Origin: Sternotherus odoratus
Taxonomy: Eukaryota; Chordata; Testudines; Kinosternidae
Length of the DNA stretch: 64,000 nt
Direction: 5' to 3'
NCBI GenBank assembly: GCA_032164245.1
Contig: JAVMKO010000003.1
Span: 44,766,890 to 44,830,889 of the forward strand
The notes under the pieces are model-generated. The model saw only the letters and a list, made by a program, of their open reading frames with translations, had not been told where the DNA came from and did not search any database. The position numbers and the translations under genes are program-made. Shown here piece after piece: positions 20,398 to 33,244 of this stretch (within the stretch, counting starts at the first letter, position 1; every line of letters starts with the position of its first letter).

Positions 20398-20738
20398 CAG
20401 TAAACCCTCGATTTAACGGACCTCGATTTAACGGACTTCGGATGCAACGTACAAAATTTCTGAGCAAGTCTGATGCATTCCTGATCCATTTCTGGCGGGC
20501 TGGCTGCCGGCTGCCGCCCGGCTCCCAACAGCCGGTGCCCGGGCGGTCTGGCTGACGGCTCCCGGCAGCCGGTGCCCGGGTCCCGGCAGCGGGCGGGCTG
20601 CGGAGCTGCCGCCCCGACTCTGTGGCGGGCGGGCTGCTGCTCAGACAGCTCATTTTTTTATTATTATTAAATAACGGACTTTTTGATTTAATGGACACCC
20701 CCTCGCCCGAATTAGTCCGTTAAATGGAGGTTTTACTG
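20398..20738. mobile_element. Tigger-like MITE, copy B
   Basis: Same family as 392-1009. Begins CAGTAAACCCTCGATTTAAC, with the TIR core repeated at once (CTCGATTTAACGGACTTCGG), and ends GGAGGTTTTACTG. TA on both sides (20396-20397, 20739-20740). The GC-rich interior is shorter than in copies A and C. No gene. Confidence 0.9.
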
Positions 20739-20740
20739 TA

Positions 20741-21426
20741 CTGTTTTTCAGTACATGGGACTGAAAATAAATAGATTGAAATTGCTTTTGGTAGTGAAAA
20801 GATCTTTATAAGGTGGAAAATCTTTGGTAAGCCACTTTTAAAAGACTGGTATATTAACATAGCCAAAATAGTGCTCTCTGCAAGCATCTTATAAGATTAA
20901 TGACAAAACTGAAAAAACTCATATGCTATAGCAAGAGTTTTATCTCTTATCTGAATAAAAATAAAAACATGCCAGTGAAATTGCTAGTAAAACACCCTCA
21001 GCTGAGTGTGGCTCTTGAGTGACACAGTGACAGGCTTTCGCTGGCCAAACTTCCGTCTGCCTGTGGGGACCACAAGATATATTGGGAGGGAGAGTCCAGT
21101 CCTGAAGAGTCAAACTACCTCAAACATTTCCCCCTTATTTATCCATTATTCATACAATGACATGTCCCTTAAAGAAACCTGGTTAAGCAAGTAGTTTCAG
21201 CTGATTATTGATTAATCAGTTTGGTTTCTTTCTCAGAGTTTGCAGCCTTGAGGCCTCTAAAATGATGTATCAGCAACTTCAACACACTTCTTATCAGGAA
21301 GGACGTGGGGTCAAGGTACCCTTTCTGTGGCATCCAAAACCCTCTTCCCTCCTGCCTTGGTTAAACTAAGTCTGCTGCATAGCCTCTTTATGGCCTGCTG
21401 ACGTGGCTGCTTTTAGCAATAAGCAG
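20741..21426. other. Unannotated spacer between two MITE copies
   Basis: No supported feature. Confidence 0.4.
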
Positions 21427-21428
21427 TA

Positions 21429-21982
21429 CAGTAAAACCTCGATTTAACGGACCTCGATTTAACGGACTTCGGATGCAACGGACAAATTTTTTAAGAAAGT
21501 CCGATGCATCCGAAATCCGTTTGTCGCGGGCTGGCTGCGGGCTCCCTGCTACCGCCGGGGTTCCAGCTGCGGGCAGGCTGCCGCCCGGCTCCCAACACCA
21601 GGCGGGCTGGCTGGCGGGTCCCGGCAGCTGGGACCCGTGCGGGCTGACTGCCCGCTCCCTGCTGCCGCCCGGCTCCCGACAGCGGGCGGGCTGGCTGGCA
21701 GGTCCCAGCAGCCGGGACCCGGGCGGGCTGGCGGGCTGGCTGGCTGACGGCTCCTGGCTGCCACCCGGGTCCCAGCAGCCAGGACCCGGGCGGGCTGGCT
21801 GACGGCTCCCGGCTGCCACCCGGGTCCCAGCAGCGGGTGGGCTGCGGAGCTGCCGCCTTGACCCTGTGGCGGGCGGGCTGCTGCTCTGACAGCTCGTTTT
21901 TTTTTTTTAATTAAATAACGGACTTTTGGATTTAACGGACACCCCCTCGCCCGAATTAGTCCGTTAAATGGAGGTTTTACTG
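21429..21982. mobile_element. Tigger-like MITE, copy C
   Basis: Begins CAGTAAAACCTCGATTTAAC with the same duplicated TIR core as copy B, ends GGAGGTTTTACTG, with TA on both sides (21427-21428, 21983-21984). The interior is a GC-rich tandem of GGGCGGGCTGGCTG and CCCGGGTCCCAGCAG units. The shared duplicated TIR shows that B and C belong to one subfamily, distinct from A. Confidence 0.9.
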
Positions 21983-21984
21983 TA

Positions 21985-23879
21985 GTGGTTTCAGGAACTT
22001 TACTGGTTTGCCAAAATCTCCCCCTACTGAGAGTCTTGAAAAATGCTATAAAAGAAAACCAACAAAAATAACAGCCCCTTTCCCCCCACCATCTCGTAAC
22101 TTAGCATTCTTAGTTTCCCATACACACAAGTTTGCACCTGTTCAGTTAAAAAGGTAAGGTGCAAACCCTCATGTGAACACTCTTATTTCAGATAAAGAAA
22201 CTTATTTTGGTCTAGTTTAAATCTGTTCCTAATTGACTTAAGATAAACGGAAATAATTTGGACACAGTTTTTTTGCAGTGGTTTAACTAAATCTGCTTAA
22301 AAATCACACCATGTGCTAAACCGAGTAGTGAGTTCATGCTACCCTGTGGTGCTTTGTGAGGCTTTAATTCAGCAGCAATCCCAAGCCCAGGATTTGATTT
22401 CAAAATGTTTGCTGGCTTTTCATCTGACCTTAGATCAAAAGTGGGACAGACACAGAACAGTGAAATATTGTTCTAAGAAAGTGTATATCCCAAACTGCGT
22501 TTCTGGGCAGCAGATAGGATACCAGTTCTGAGAGTGCTTCATGCACCTATGTCCTCCTTGTCTATCTTGTGTTTGGGGATCTGTATTAGCCTTAAGGGCT
22601 GGCTTTTGATATATTTGGGATAGCTTTCTGGATTAACACTTCATGTCTCCTCTCTTCCCAGTGGTGGATTGGTCTTTAGAGTGACTGTCATATTTCAAAG
22701 AAAACTATGTGATACTACATTCTGCTAAGTTCATTTTTAAAGGATGTCACCTGTAATATTTATTCATGGGAGAGATGTAGGAATTTATATCTGTGTGATT
22801 CTTTGCAGGATTATTACTTGAATACATCTTTTTACATGAACAGGCGCTCCTTATAGGAGATAGGTGGTGGACAGTTAATCACCAAATAATGTCATTTGCT
22901 TTTAAAAATACACTTCTGCAGTATTGTTTTAAAGCATGTCTACAGTTTAAAAGAACAGCCAAAAAACAAACAAACAAACAAACAAAAAACCCAAACCACC
23001 CCAAACCACTACTTGAATCATAAAGACAGCATTTATGCCTAAACTGAGTAGCTGTGAAATTTATATTTGGTACCAAAGCTTTTTCTCTGCTCCTCTTTCT
23101 TGTCTGTGTTATAACCTCACTTGTTTATTCTGTACAATATTTAAACTGAGCAAGGAATACTAGTGAAGTGCCTAGCAGACTTATAGGTGCTATAGTGGAC
23201 TGGGGGCACTCTATAGCTTAAGTCACATGTGTTTCTGAGTTTTACAAATGTGTTGTAAGTGCTACCTAGATGAGTTGTGTAGTATTCCATTGCTGAGTAA
23301 GACTTCATGGTTGCAGATGTGTTGGAGAGATACAGTATGTTTTTGATTGTGTCCATATATATGTTGGCATGTATACGTAGGTAGGTGCAGATCATCAAGT
23401 TTTTTCCCACTGTTAACTGGTGAGTTTTATCATATTTTGTTTTTTTGTCTAGAAAAACTTGTACCTGCTTTTCAAGATCCTTCTAAGAACTATTTAAAGT
23501 TATCTAGTACATTTCAAATATCTAGCTTACTAAAATTTTGTCTGCTATTATACTTGCTTCCCTTTTATATCAGAAGATTATTATCTTGGACATCCTGAAA
23601 TACATGAAGAAAATCACTTTTGATATTCAGAATATTCCTGTTGAGAAAGATTGTCTATTGACACCAGAATATGGCAAAGTTAGGCTTATGCCATGAGTCG
23701 TAACAATGTGAGAATTGGCATGAACAGACTGTTCTGAGGCAGGTTCCATATCATTCTGTGAAACCAACCATATCCTGTGCAATGCAAAACAGAGAGGTGG
23801 GTCAATTACTGAATACTTGCAAAAGTGCACAGTCAGCAAGGAGATTTTGTCCTGTAGCCTCAGATAATCAGTAAAAAGG

Positions 23880-23882
<3 letters not shown>
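21985..23882. other. Unannotated AT-rich stretch
   Basis: No supported exon. Contains a short (CAAA)n tract at about 22967-22988. Confidence 0.4.

Positions 23883-23942
<60 letters not shown>
23883..23942. repeat. (TC)30 microsatellite
   Basis: Sixty uninterrupted bases of TC. The translated Arg-Glu repeat on the minus strand is an artefact. Confidence 0.97.
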
Positions 23943-23947
<5 letters not shown>

Positions 23948-26900
23948 TACACTTAAATACATGATTTGCCAGCCACTTCCCACAGACGGCAGTTGGTTAT
24001 TTTAGATGTTGTTGCTGAATACTTTACAGTCAAACACATCCAGCCTCCTGTATTGAAAATCTGGCACGTGGGAGTAAGGTGTGAGGACAAAATGTGTGCT
24101 TACTTAAGATCAGAAAAAAACAGTGTTAACAGGTTTTGTAATATATTATTCTGACCCTGTGTCTCTTTTATACTAGGTCTCTGAAGCTACAGTGCAATCT
24201 TATTTGAGTTGAAGTTGATAATCAAAGTGACTTGAAAAACACTGGTTCAGAACCTAAAATAGATGAAAGCTGAACATAGGTTGGGATGATTCATATTCTT
24301 GTCATCTTTCAAATATTACAATAATTTACCTAAAATATGTTAGTTTATAGTTTCCCAGAATTTGCTGTTTATCATTTGACATTTTAAACAATGTTGGCAC
24401 TCTTATGTATAATATGTATTACTGAGTGTCACTATTTTCAATTTAATACTTAGTTTAATTGCTGCATGATTGCACTTGAGACACCTTAAAAGGATTTTCA
24501 GAGAGTGGATATTTGGCACATCCTCCGAATGAGGCAGGCCTGTATAGCATGTCTCAAATTGGGCATCCAAAATCCTTAGTTATATTTGAAAAAAATTGCC
24601 CAGTAATAATAAATGGCATTAATGCTGAGAAATATTTGCCACGGCTCAAAATGAGGAGTCATTTCCCAGATAACCATGATAAACTAAACACTATCATACT
24701 CATTTGAAATTTCAAAATTTGGCTTATTTTTCACCGCTTAATACTATAAATGTTGAATCTGAAATTTAGCTCAAATGCTAATTTTAGAAAAGGTTGTGGG
24801 GCTATTATTTCATTTACATTCATGGCTTTTGAAAATGACATCATTATTCCTCTGTTCACATACACTGTTGATCAGGGAAGTCTAGATAGCTATCAATTCT
24901 ACCTCTCAAATCTAGGAATGTTGTGCCTCCTCCGTTACATGACTCCTGTGACATAAACTCACCTCCATCACATAGCAAGTCTGCTATTTTCTCACTGTAG
25001 CTTGTGATATGTACTACTGTAACAGAAATCAGAAATTCCGGAATGCTGAATCTTGACACTAAAGTTATAGAAAATGTTACACGTGCTTGAATGGATATCA
25101 AATGAGGCAATCAGGTCAGTTATTCTGAATTCCAAGCTGCTTCTGATCTGTTGGTTGGTGGTTTTGTTCTCTTCCCCCTCCCCCTTTTCATTTTTGGTGT
25201 CTTGTGTTTTGAAGGCCAGTGCCACTCACACATGGGCCCTTGATTGTTGAGAGGAAAACAGCCTGGACAGCACACCAAGCTGTTCCCGGTGGATTTTCTA
25301 GTGCTCATGCTGCAGTCCTAACACAAACCCTGAATGACAGAAGAAAATGTTTCCAATTTCATTCTGTTGGTAAACCTCTGAGATAACTGCATGGCAGAGA
25401 GGATCTGTTTTTTTTTTTACACTAATATGCAACTTGATAAGTAGTAGAAGCCAGTGCCTAATTCTGCACAGAAATATTGATGAGAATTTTACATTTGATA
25501 ACACATGGCAAATACTGTGGTTGCCACTTTACAAATAAATAATATAACTATATTAAAACATACTGCTTATAATAACTTCCAATTTAGCAGTGAACCACTT
25601 TTTTTCTCTCTCCACCTCCTCGCTCCCAGGCTCAATACTTCTCCTGTTAAAAAGAATCACCTATTTAAATGGTCAATTTATTGATTTACTAACAAAAATG
25701 AATGTGTGTCACTGGATTAAAATATCTTTTCTCAGCTGGAAATTTGCTAAAAGCTATAAAATCATGATACTGCGGAGACTTTGGGAGATGATAGGCTAAC
25801 AGATTTTGGTTTAATCCTCTGAAAAGTAATATATCAGTCCACTTGGGAAGAAAAAGAGGAGTAGAAGCTTACTTTATGTGGTAATTAACAATATTAATTT
25901 TTAGACTATTTCCAAATACTCTTAAAACACTTCTGTTTATTCAGTCACAGAATGTATAGAACGTTGAGTTAATTGAAAAGAATGTAAATGTTACTCCTTA
26001 ATTCAGTTAGTATTGATTGGTTATATTATACGGTTCATTGAATTCAAACATGTATGTTCCCTAAAGATTTCGAATTACTATAAAAATGCAAATTGATATT
26101 TTTTCTGAAGATTTTTTCAGTCACTTTTAGAATGAAGTATTGGCTGTAGTTATGTTAAACTTGGCAATTGGATATTTCAACATCGGCTTGCCATGCATTC
26201 CTGTGCACCCAAAACTCAAGTTTTCTTTTGTGGAAGTTTGGCTACACCAGAAATTCAGGATCAGGCCCTTAGACCTTAGATTTTCTCTTCTTTAGTTTAT
26301 GTAAAATCTGATATATCCCATCCTTCTTACCTGAGGATATTTCTTGCCCAAAACAGTGATTATTGTTTACAATACATTCCTAGGCTATTTTGCATTTTAA
26401 AAGTATACAGAAAATTTGGTTATAATCAAATTACTTGACATTTTGATAGCAATCAAACGTGACAAAATATTACATGGAGTCAAAGATCAAAATTTTCTAC
26501 ACAGCTATAGAAAATGGTTGCACTTAAGAAAATATTTCCTCTCAGTGTGAGCCTGTAGTTATTTATGCATAATTTATTGACGTAAAATGCTACTGATTTA
26601 AAAATATTTTATTATTTTATTAATATATTTTAAAAAGTGAACATGAAGGCTAGATTTAAATATTCTTTTCCTATTTTGAGTTCTGTGACATAAACAATAA
26701 TCTATAAGATAGGAGAATGTTACAATGAAACATACATCAGACAATATTTTAACTCAAGTAATTAATTCAAAAGGTATGAGAATAGTCAAGATATTGTTCA
26801 GATTAATTGGTCCTACTTTAATGTGCTGTAGTTACTGCTGAAATATTAATCACCTTTAACTCTCATAAAAGGAAATAAGGGTTAACCTACTACTGAGTTT

Positions 26901-27305
26901 GAAATAATTGGGTTTCAAACACAGCTGGACAGTCCTAACATGAGATTTTTATCCTAAAACATAACTCAACATTTGGTTGTGCACTGTTGTAATCTCACCA
27001 TTAAGGTTTAAAACGTGATTTCTTGATCACTTGTGGGCATTCATGATCTCATGGCACATTTGGCAAATGTCTGGAGGGAGAGCTAGATCTTTTGCCATTG
27101 ACTTCATTAGGGCCAGAATTTCACCCAGGACAGACATCTTGGCCATCTTCCATATTCAGGCCCTGATGCTGCAAACACCTTTTGTATGCCCTTAACTTTA
27201 CATGTGAGCACTCCTTTGAAATCCCTTGTGACCACTCACATATGTAAAGTCAACCATGTGTGTATGGGTTTACAGGATCCAGAACCATTTTCATAATTCC
27301 ATCTC
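23943..27305. other. Unannotated AT-rich stretch
   Basis: 3.4 kb without a recognisable gene, recent repeat or conserved-looking block. Near 27160-27290 loose inverted ends (AGGCCCTGATGCTGCA, TTACAGGATCCAG) hint at an old fold-back repeat. Confidence 0.4.
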
Positions 27306-27309
27306 TCTA

Positions 27310-27490
27310 GCACAGAGGTTCCCAGACTTGTTCCATGGCTTGGCCAGGGTAAGCCTGGCCAAGCCACAAGATGTTTTGTTTACCTGAGTGGCTGTAGGTT
27401 CGGCCGCTCGCAGCTCCCACTGGCCATGGTTTGCCATTCCCGGCCAATGGGAGCTGAAAGAACCAGCGTGGGAGCTACAAATCAGCATTT
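27310..27490. mobile_element. hAT-like fold-back element, one end only
   Basis: CAGAGGTTCCCAGACTTGTT resembles a hAT terminus. It is followed by TTGTTTACCTG, AGGTTCGGCCG and CAGCTCCCACTGGCCATG, motifs also present inverted in the element at 32953-33155. No matching right end was found, so it is truncated or decayed. Confidence 0.55.
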
Positions 27491-28499
27491 GTTCTTTATT
27501 TTGAAATTATATTTGAAAATAAGTTCCTACCCCACAAATTTCCTTGAATAACAATGGATATCCGGCATTGACGTTATGTCAAACAGACTGGAATATGGTC
27601 ATGACCTATTTGTGGATTTTTCCATGCATCACTGCAGTGAATACCCAACCAACATCACCCAATACGTAAGACAAATTTCATGCTCCCAAAATATAATTTA
27701 AGGGAGCTGATGGGGGCCACAGGCCCTTCCCTCAGATTGCTACCATCACCTCTTCTTCCTCCTAAAGTAAAAAACCAAAATGAAATCTACATCTTGGAGT
27801 ATATATAAACATTCTATATTCCTAACTAGAACCTATTAAAGGTGAGAGAAAAAATAATTACGCTATTAGCAAGAGGATTTTTATTGCAGAGAAATAAAAG
27901 GCTTGGATTGTAAAATCTTTGAAGGGACTGTAGGGATTGAAAGCAGCTACCACACTGTGTGGTACCAAAATCAATGCATAACCCATCCAGTAAAGAATCA
28001 AAGTGAAATCCCCTTCCCCAAATGTAGGCGAGTTTGTATGTACATAACACACAATCTGCATCTTTCAGCCTGGCAGCCCCTCCTCTAAGCAGCTGCCTCA
28101 TGATGTCCCATGTTCCCCCTCTGGTTTTGCTGACAGTCAGCATTTCTGAAGCCAGCCAAACTAATTCATTTCCCCATCTGCCCGACTCCTTCTCTCCCAC
28201 TGCTGCCTCCTTCTCCTCCTCCCCCCTTGACGGCTGTATTGTTGTGTCAAGTCTCCAAAAGGCAGGTTAATTGTTTGTTACGAGGTTTGCAAAATGTCAA
28301 CACCTGATGGAGCCTCCTCTGGCAGCTGCTGCGTCTTCGCCACCCCATTCTCAGGGGCATCTGCCGTGGAGGCTCGCTGCCCACCCACTGATACCTACAC
28401 ACTGGTTTCTTCAGCTGCAGGTTGGGCATTTGCTGTTGCATCTACATTGTATCCTCTCAGGGATGCTCAGTGGGGACCCCATGCTCCCCACGATGGCAG
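27491..28499. other. Unannotated
   Basis: No supported exon. GC rises after 28270, probably as part of the repeat annotated next, whose left end I cannot place. Confidence 0.35.
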
Positions 28500-28836
28500 C
28501 TTCAGCAGCAGGGAGGTGGGGGTGCGGGTCGCTGCAGAGGTGCAGACATGGCAGCCAGGGATTCTCTCAGCCAGGACAAGATGCAACAGCATCCATGGCT
28601 GTCAAGGAGAGAGAGCAAGAGACCCAGCTGTCGCAGCAGCAGCATGGTCACCAGGCAGAGCTTGCCTGCCTGCCCCTCACTTACCCTGTGGCCCTCGGCA
28701 GCAGTGCATCCTGCTCCCCTGGCTCTGGCCAACTGCACTTTTAGCAGCCTGGTCAGCACAGCTGACCAGATCTGCCAGGGTCCCTTTTCAACTGGGTGTT
28801 CTGGTCAAAAACCGGACATCTGGCAACCCTATGCTA
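28500..28836 (-). repeat. Interspersed repeat ending in AGGGTTGCCAGATGTCCGG
   Basis: On the minus strand it begins AGGGTTGCCAGATGTCCGG, then TTTTTGACC, AAAAGGGACCCTGGCAG and GGTCAGC, a string I recognise from a common sauropsid repeat. The terminus looks like a hAT-type end, but the other end and target duplication are not visible. Overlapping predicted proteins of 80-230 residues are not credible: low complexity and no family signal. Confidence 0.45.
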
Positions 28837-28948
28837 TGTGTTTATATTGGAGAAGGCAAGGTCACAGAAGTCTGCCTTGCATTGAAGCAGAAGATGGTGT
28901 GGTTTGTGATAATCCTTAACTCCTGTGACAGTTTCTTCCACAGTCATG

Positions 28949-28956
28949 GACTAGCC
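28949..28956. repeat. 8-bp hAT target duplication (left)
   Basis: GACTAGCC, repeated at 29703-29710. Confidence 0.92.
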
Positions 28957-29702
28957 CAGGGGTCTCAAACTCAAATGACCACGAGAGCCGCATGAGGACT
29001 AGTGCACTGGCCTGAGGGTCGCATCACTGACACGCACCCCCGTCGCTGCCCCTGGGCCAGCCCCTACTCCACCCCTTCCATGAGGTCCCGCCCCTGCCCC
29101 ACCTCCTCCTCTGAGCACGCATCTCCGTGCTCCCTCCTGGAAAGTGCTAGGCACCACCAACAGCTGTTTGGCAAACAAAGCAAGAGCAATATAGGAAGTC
29201 CAGGACTGGAAACACAAGCAAACAAATCTAATTTAACTAGAAATTACCAGCCTTGTATGATTCAAGCTTTTTTAACAGCTCCTGGCCGCCGCTGCAGTGG
29301 GCTCTCGCAAAGCACGCTGGCTGGGCCACTGCCGAGCCCTGGCTTCCAGGCGCTGCGGCTGCGGCCTCAATGAACAAGCTGGGGCAGCGCTTCGCAGGAG
29401 CCCTCTGAAGGAGCGGTAAGCCTCCCGCAGAGGGAGGCGGGAGGGCAGCAGGGAACCTGGCTTACTGCTCCTGGCTGCAGCTGCAGAGGGCTCCTGGGAA
29501 GCGCCACCCCAGCTCATTCATTGAAGCCAGAGCAGCAGTGCCTGGTAGCTGGGGATCGGCAGTGGCCCAGCTAGGCAGCAAAGAAGCCTTCGCTTCTGGC
29601 CCCTCCCTCCCGCAGACTGCTGCGGGGGGGCGGGGAGGGGGCTCCAGTAAGCTTGGCGGGCCGCAGGGAAGGGCTTCGCGGGCCGCATGTTGGAGACCCC
29701 TG
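28957..29702. mobile_element. hAT non-autonomous element, copy 2
   Basis: 746 bp with ends CAGGGGTCTCAAACTC and GGAGACCCCTG and exact GACTAGCC duplications. The first about 170 bp align with copy 1 at 18620. The interior differs: 29260-29520 holds CTCCTGGCCGCCGCTGCAG and a partly inverted CTCCTGGCTGCAGCTGCAG stretch. The right end shares GGGCCGCATGTT with copy 1. Different interiors between common ends are typical of deletion-derived families that captured unrelated filler. Confidence 0.93.
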
Positions 29703-29710
29703 GACTAGCC
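29703..29710. repeat. 8-bp hAT target duplication (right)
   Basis: GACTAGCC, matching 28949-28956. Confidence 0.92.
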
Positions 29711-32370
29711 CCTGAGAATGTTCTGCCTTCTGCACAGAAGAAAGCTCCATTGTGGCTGAGGAGGGGAATTGCAGTCATGGTCTTCATGTGGAACCTTTTA
29801 GATATCCTGGGCCCAGATCACTGAGTGTCTCAAAGTTGAGGATGAAATATGTAGCCAAAGAGGTGATGGCTGGATCAGGTTTAGGTCAAGGTTTAGATTC
29901 AAAGCTGCATTGGGATTTATAGCTTGGATTTGATAGTTCTAAAATATCTGGCATTGTTATGCCTAGATTACTGTTCCAAATGGTAGAAATTTCATTAGAT
30001 CAGCTGTTTTTGTGAGATCTTCATCATCTTGAGCTGAACTCAAATGACAACAGCTGTTCTCATGAGAATTCTGCTGCAGCCAAACTGAAAAGCGACCTTC
30101 TTCCATTTTGTTCTAACTCAGAAGCAAAATTGTAGTAGTGGATTCTGTTCAGAGTATTAAATTCCATCTCTCCCAACCATGCAAAATAGTCAGAGGGAGA
30201 TATGTGCCAAATTTGAATCTATCTATAAGGCCCCATGGAGATAATGGTCAAAAGTGCCAGGTTGAGTTTTTCACTTAAACCAGGGATTCATCCACTTTAT
30301 GCAAGAAAAAATACAGCATATAAGTGCCTCAAAATTCCAGCACTTACTCTTTCAATATAGACTCTATTATCTGAGAATTTATAAGTAAATCCATTAATTA
30401 GTTTGAGTTCAAATTAATTAAAAATGGAGTCCTTTGAGTTTCTATGAGCGCCTTCTAGAATTTCTTTAAAGTTACAGATTCTTAAAATGAAACACTTAGT
30501 GAAAATCTATGCACAACAGCCTTAATTTTTTTAATATTCTGTCCAAGAATATAATATGCGCTGGTGTTAATACATTAAAAATTGTAGCAAAACCACATTA
30601 CAACAGCAGATGTATTTTCATTTTGCTTGGATTATCCAATAAAGCATACTCTGAATAAAATGAATTGCATTGAAAGCAATCAGGTAACCTTTCATGTTTA
30701 CAGACACAAAAAACAGTGCCTCACCCTTATTGCAGATTTGGGAAAAATTAATTCCACATACTGTGTGATTACATATGCCTTGACATAACTTGCAGTGAGA
30801 TGAATTTACAAGCAGTTCTTCATGAAATCTATTTGTTGAGGAATAGTGAAGAGGTGTATATGCCCACATCTATTTATTTATGTGTAAATAGGTAAAATAA
30901 AAAGGTGACAGAGTTAAAGGAAAGGCTTGTCTATGGCAACAGAATTGTGCCCACACTAGGGCTCTTGCTGACATAAAAATGTCACCAAAAATCAGACCCA
31001 CAAGTTGACACTACTATATTGGCAAAAGTTTCTAGTGTACACCAGGTCTTAATTTAATGTAATGTATTGATGTGCTTTCATTTTTAATTACATTTCTCTG
31101 GCAGTTAAACTTTTGTTATGATGCTGCAAACAGAGGTCCATGCTGATCCCTTTGTAGGATTGGAATGCATATCACTAAATTTAATGTAAAGTGGTAGGAT
31201 GGCTAATTTGAGTACTTTTTACAGTAACATTGCTGCCTGAGCTGGATTCTATACTTAAATATTTGGAGAGAAATTAAAACAACATAGAATTTATTAAAAC
31301 TTTGGAATGTGGAGTCCTAGCAGCCCCACAACTGAAGGTTTATTTAGAGAACTGTTTGACAAATGTTATCTGTGATCCTAGACTCCAGCACCATTAGCAA
31401 GTTCTGTTTTTTCTGCAGCAAAGGAGCTTGCTGGTGTCCTGAAGATCCTCCTTTTCTTAAATATGTAGTTAAGGTTTTGTTTGCCCCAATGAACCATGTA
31501 AGCTACCTTTCCCCTCTCTCTACAAAAAAACAATCTCTGTGCTTAATAGAGTGATTGTGGTGAACAGGAATCTGTTAGGTTTGTGAGGAAGAGCCCCTGA
31601 AAACTTTTCACACGGCAACTCATAGTGCTTTGGCTGGCTAGATTACAATTTTCAGACTTTTCTATGGGTCTGCAAAGAAAACCCCAGTCTACAGGGAAGT
31701 CTTATCTGATTTGGCAACCTTTCTCCATTCTCCTGAGTGGACTAAGAGCTGCCAATCAGCATATCCTGGATGCCCAGCCCTGTGTTTATTCAGCTGGAGA
31801 CAGGAAGCAGAATCTCTACCTTCTACACATATTGAAGGACCAGGTATTAGCATGTGGGGCAGCTCTGATTTGCCACCCTTCCCTAAGAAAAAAACAGTCA
31901 GCCAAAGGGATTTCCACCTAAACAAGGATGTTCTCTACCTATCCTTCAGAAAGGATCTGAAAACTCATAGTCTATGGACTAAACATTACATTTGGCAGGG
32001 CTGAGTGCAAAAGGAACAGTGGTGCGGTGTGTGTGTGTGTGTGTCTGTCCATTACAAATGTGTTGTGTTCAGAAGGAACTGCATTAGGTGTAGAATAAGT
32101 TATCTGGGGAATGTGTGTAGTGATGATGGAGTGAAAGTGGGTGTAGGTGAATGTATGAAGTAGATATGAATGTGACAAATATGCAGCATTTCTATGTGAA
32201 ATAATGTAAACTGATACAAATTAAAGTTGATTACACCTGTGCATGAACATGTTGTTTAATACAAAATAGAGTACTATACTTGGGAAAGAAAATCAAATGC
32301 ACAAATACAAAATGAGGAATAAATAGCTAGCCAATAGTATTACCTCCAGGTCTCTTTCTGTAACAGTGGA
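29711..32370. other. Unannotated stretch
   Basis: 2.7 kb with no supported exon. Contains a (TG)n tract near 32025-32043. Confidence 0.4.
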
Positions 32371-32379
32371 TCACAAATT

Positions 32380-33230
32380 GAGTATGAGTCAACAATGTGG
32401 TGAAGTTGTGAAAGTGGCAAATATCATTCTGGGACCTATTAACAGGAGTTTTGTATATAAGATATAGGAGATAACTGTCTTGCTCTACTCAGTACTAATG
32501 AGGCCTTAGCCAGAGTACTATGTCCAGTTCTGGGTACTACATTTTAGGAAAGATGTGGACAAATTGAAAAGACTACAGAGGAGAGCTACAAAAATGATAT
32601 AAGGCTTTGAAAACCTGACCTATGAGGAAAGGTTTTTTTTTAAAAAAAAAAACCCATGGGCATGTTTAGTCTTGAGAAAAGCAGACTGAGGGGATCTGAT
32701 AACAATCTTGAAATATGTTAAAAGCTGTTTTAGAAAGGAAGTGACCAATTGTTCTCCCTGTGCACTGAAGATAGAACAAGAAGAAATGGGTTTAATTTGC
32801 AGCAGCAAGGGAGATTTAGGTTAGCTATTAGGAAAAACTTTCTAACTATAAGGATAGTTAGGTAATACATTCACAAGAGAAGTTGCGGAGTCCTCATCAT
32901 TGGAAGTTTTTAAGAACAGGTTAGATAAATACCTATTAGGGATGGTATAGGACAGAGATCGGCACTTTGGAAGTAGCGTGGGCCAACGGATGTGCTGGCC
33001 TCTGCTTCCTGCAGCCCCCATAGGCCTCGAATGGCAAACTGTGGCCAGTGGGAGCTGCGGTCGGCCGAACCTGCGGATGCTATATATAAAGAAACTGTCC
33101 TGGCTCGCCAGTGGATTTCCCTGATGGGACGCATGCCAAAGGTTGCTGATCCGTGGTCCAGGAATACTACCTCAGCGCAGAAGGTGGGGCTAGATGAGCT
33201 CTCGAGGTCCCTTCCAGCCCTGTAATTTAT
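32380..33230 (+). mobile_element. CR1 LINE 3' portion, interrupted by a MITE
   Basis: Carries the CR1 ORF2 C-terminal region in decayed form: TATGTCCAGTTCTGGGTAC, AGGAAAGATGTGGACAAATT, AGGAGAGCTACAAAAATGAT, GACCTATGAGGAAAGG, followed by the 3' UTR with TTAGGAAAAACTTTCTAACT and the tail GATGAGCTCTCGAGGTCCCT. Translation in mixed frames gives VQFWVLHFRKDVDKL and RRATKMI. Frameshifts and stops are frequent, so it is dead. A hAT-like MITE splits it at 32953-33155. The CR1 3' end near 33230 lacks poly(A), as is normal for CR1. Confidence 0.87.
32953..33155. mobile_element. hAT-like MITE inserted in the CR1
   Basis: The left end CAGAGATCGGCACTTTGG and the right end CCAAAGGTTGCTGATCCGTG are inverted. 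The flanking 8-mers GTATAGGA (32945-32952) and GTCCAGGA (33156-33163) match at 6 of 8 and both fit CR1 sequence, so they are probably the decayed target duplication. The interior has GCGGTCGGCCGAACCTGC, shared with 27310-27490. Confidence 0.78.
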
Positions 33231-33244
33231 TTGGTTTTATGATA

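Noticed and set aside
23627..23983. Arg-Glu repeat protein
   Set aside because: Reads through the (TC)30 microsatellite.
28271..28995. Frames up to 233 residues on the plus strand
   Set aside because: Span a repeat and run into the hAT element at 28957. Composition is Ser/Gln/Pro biased with no domain.
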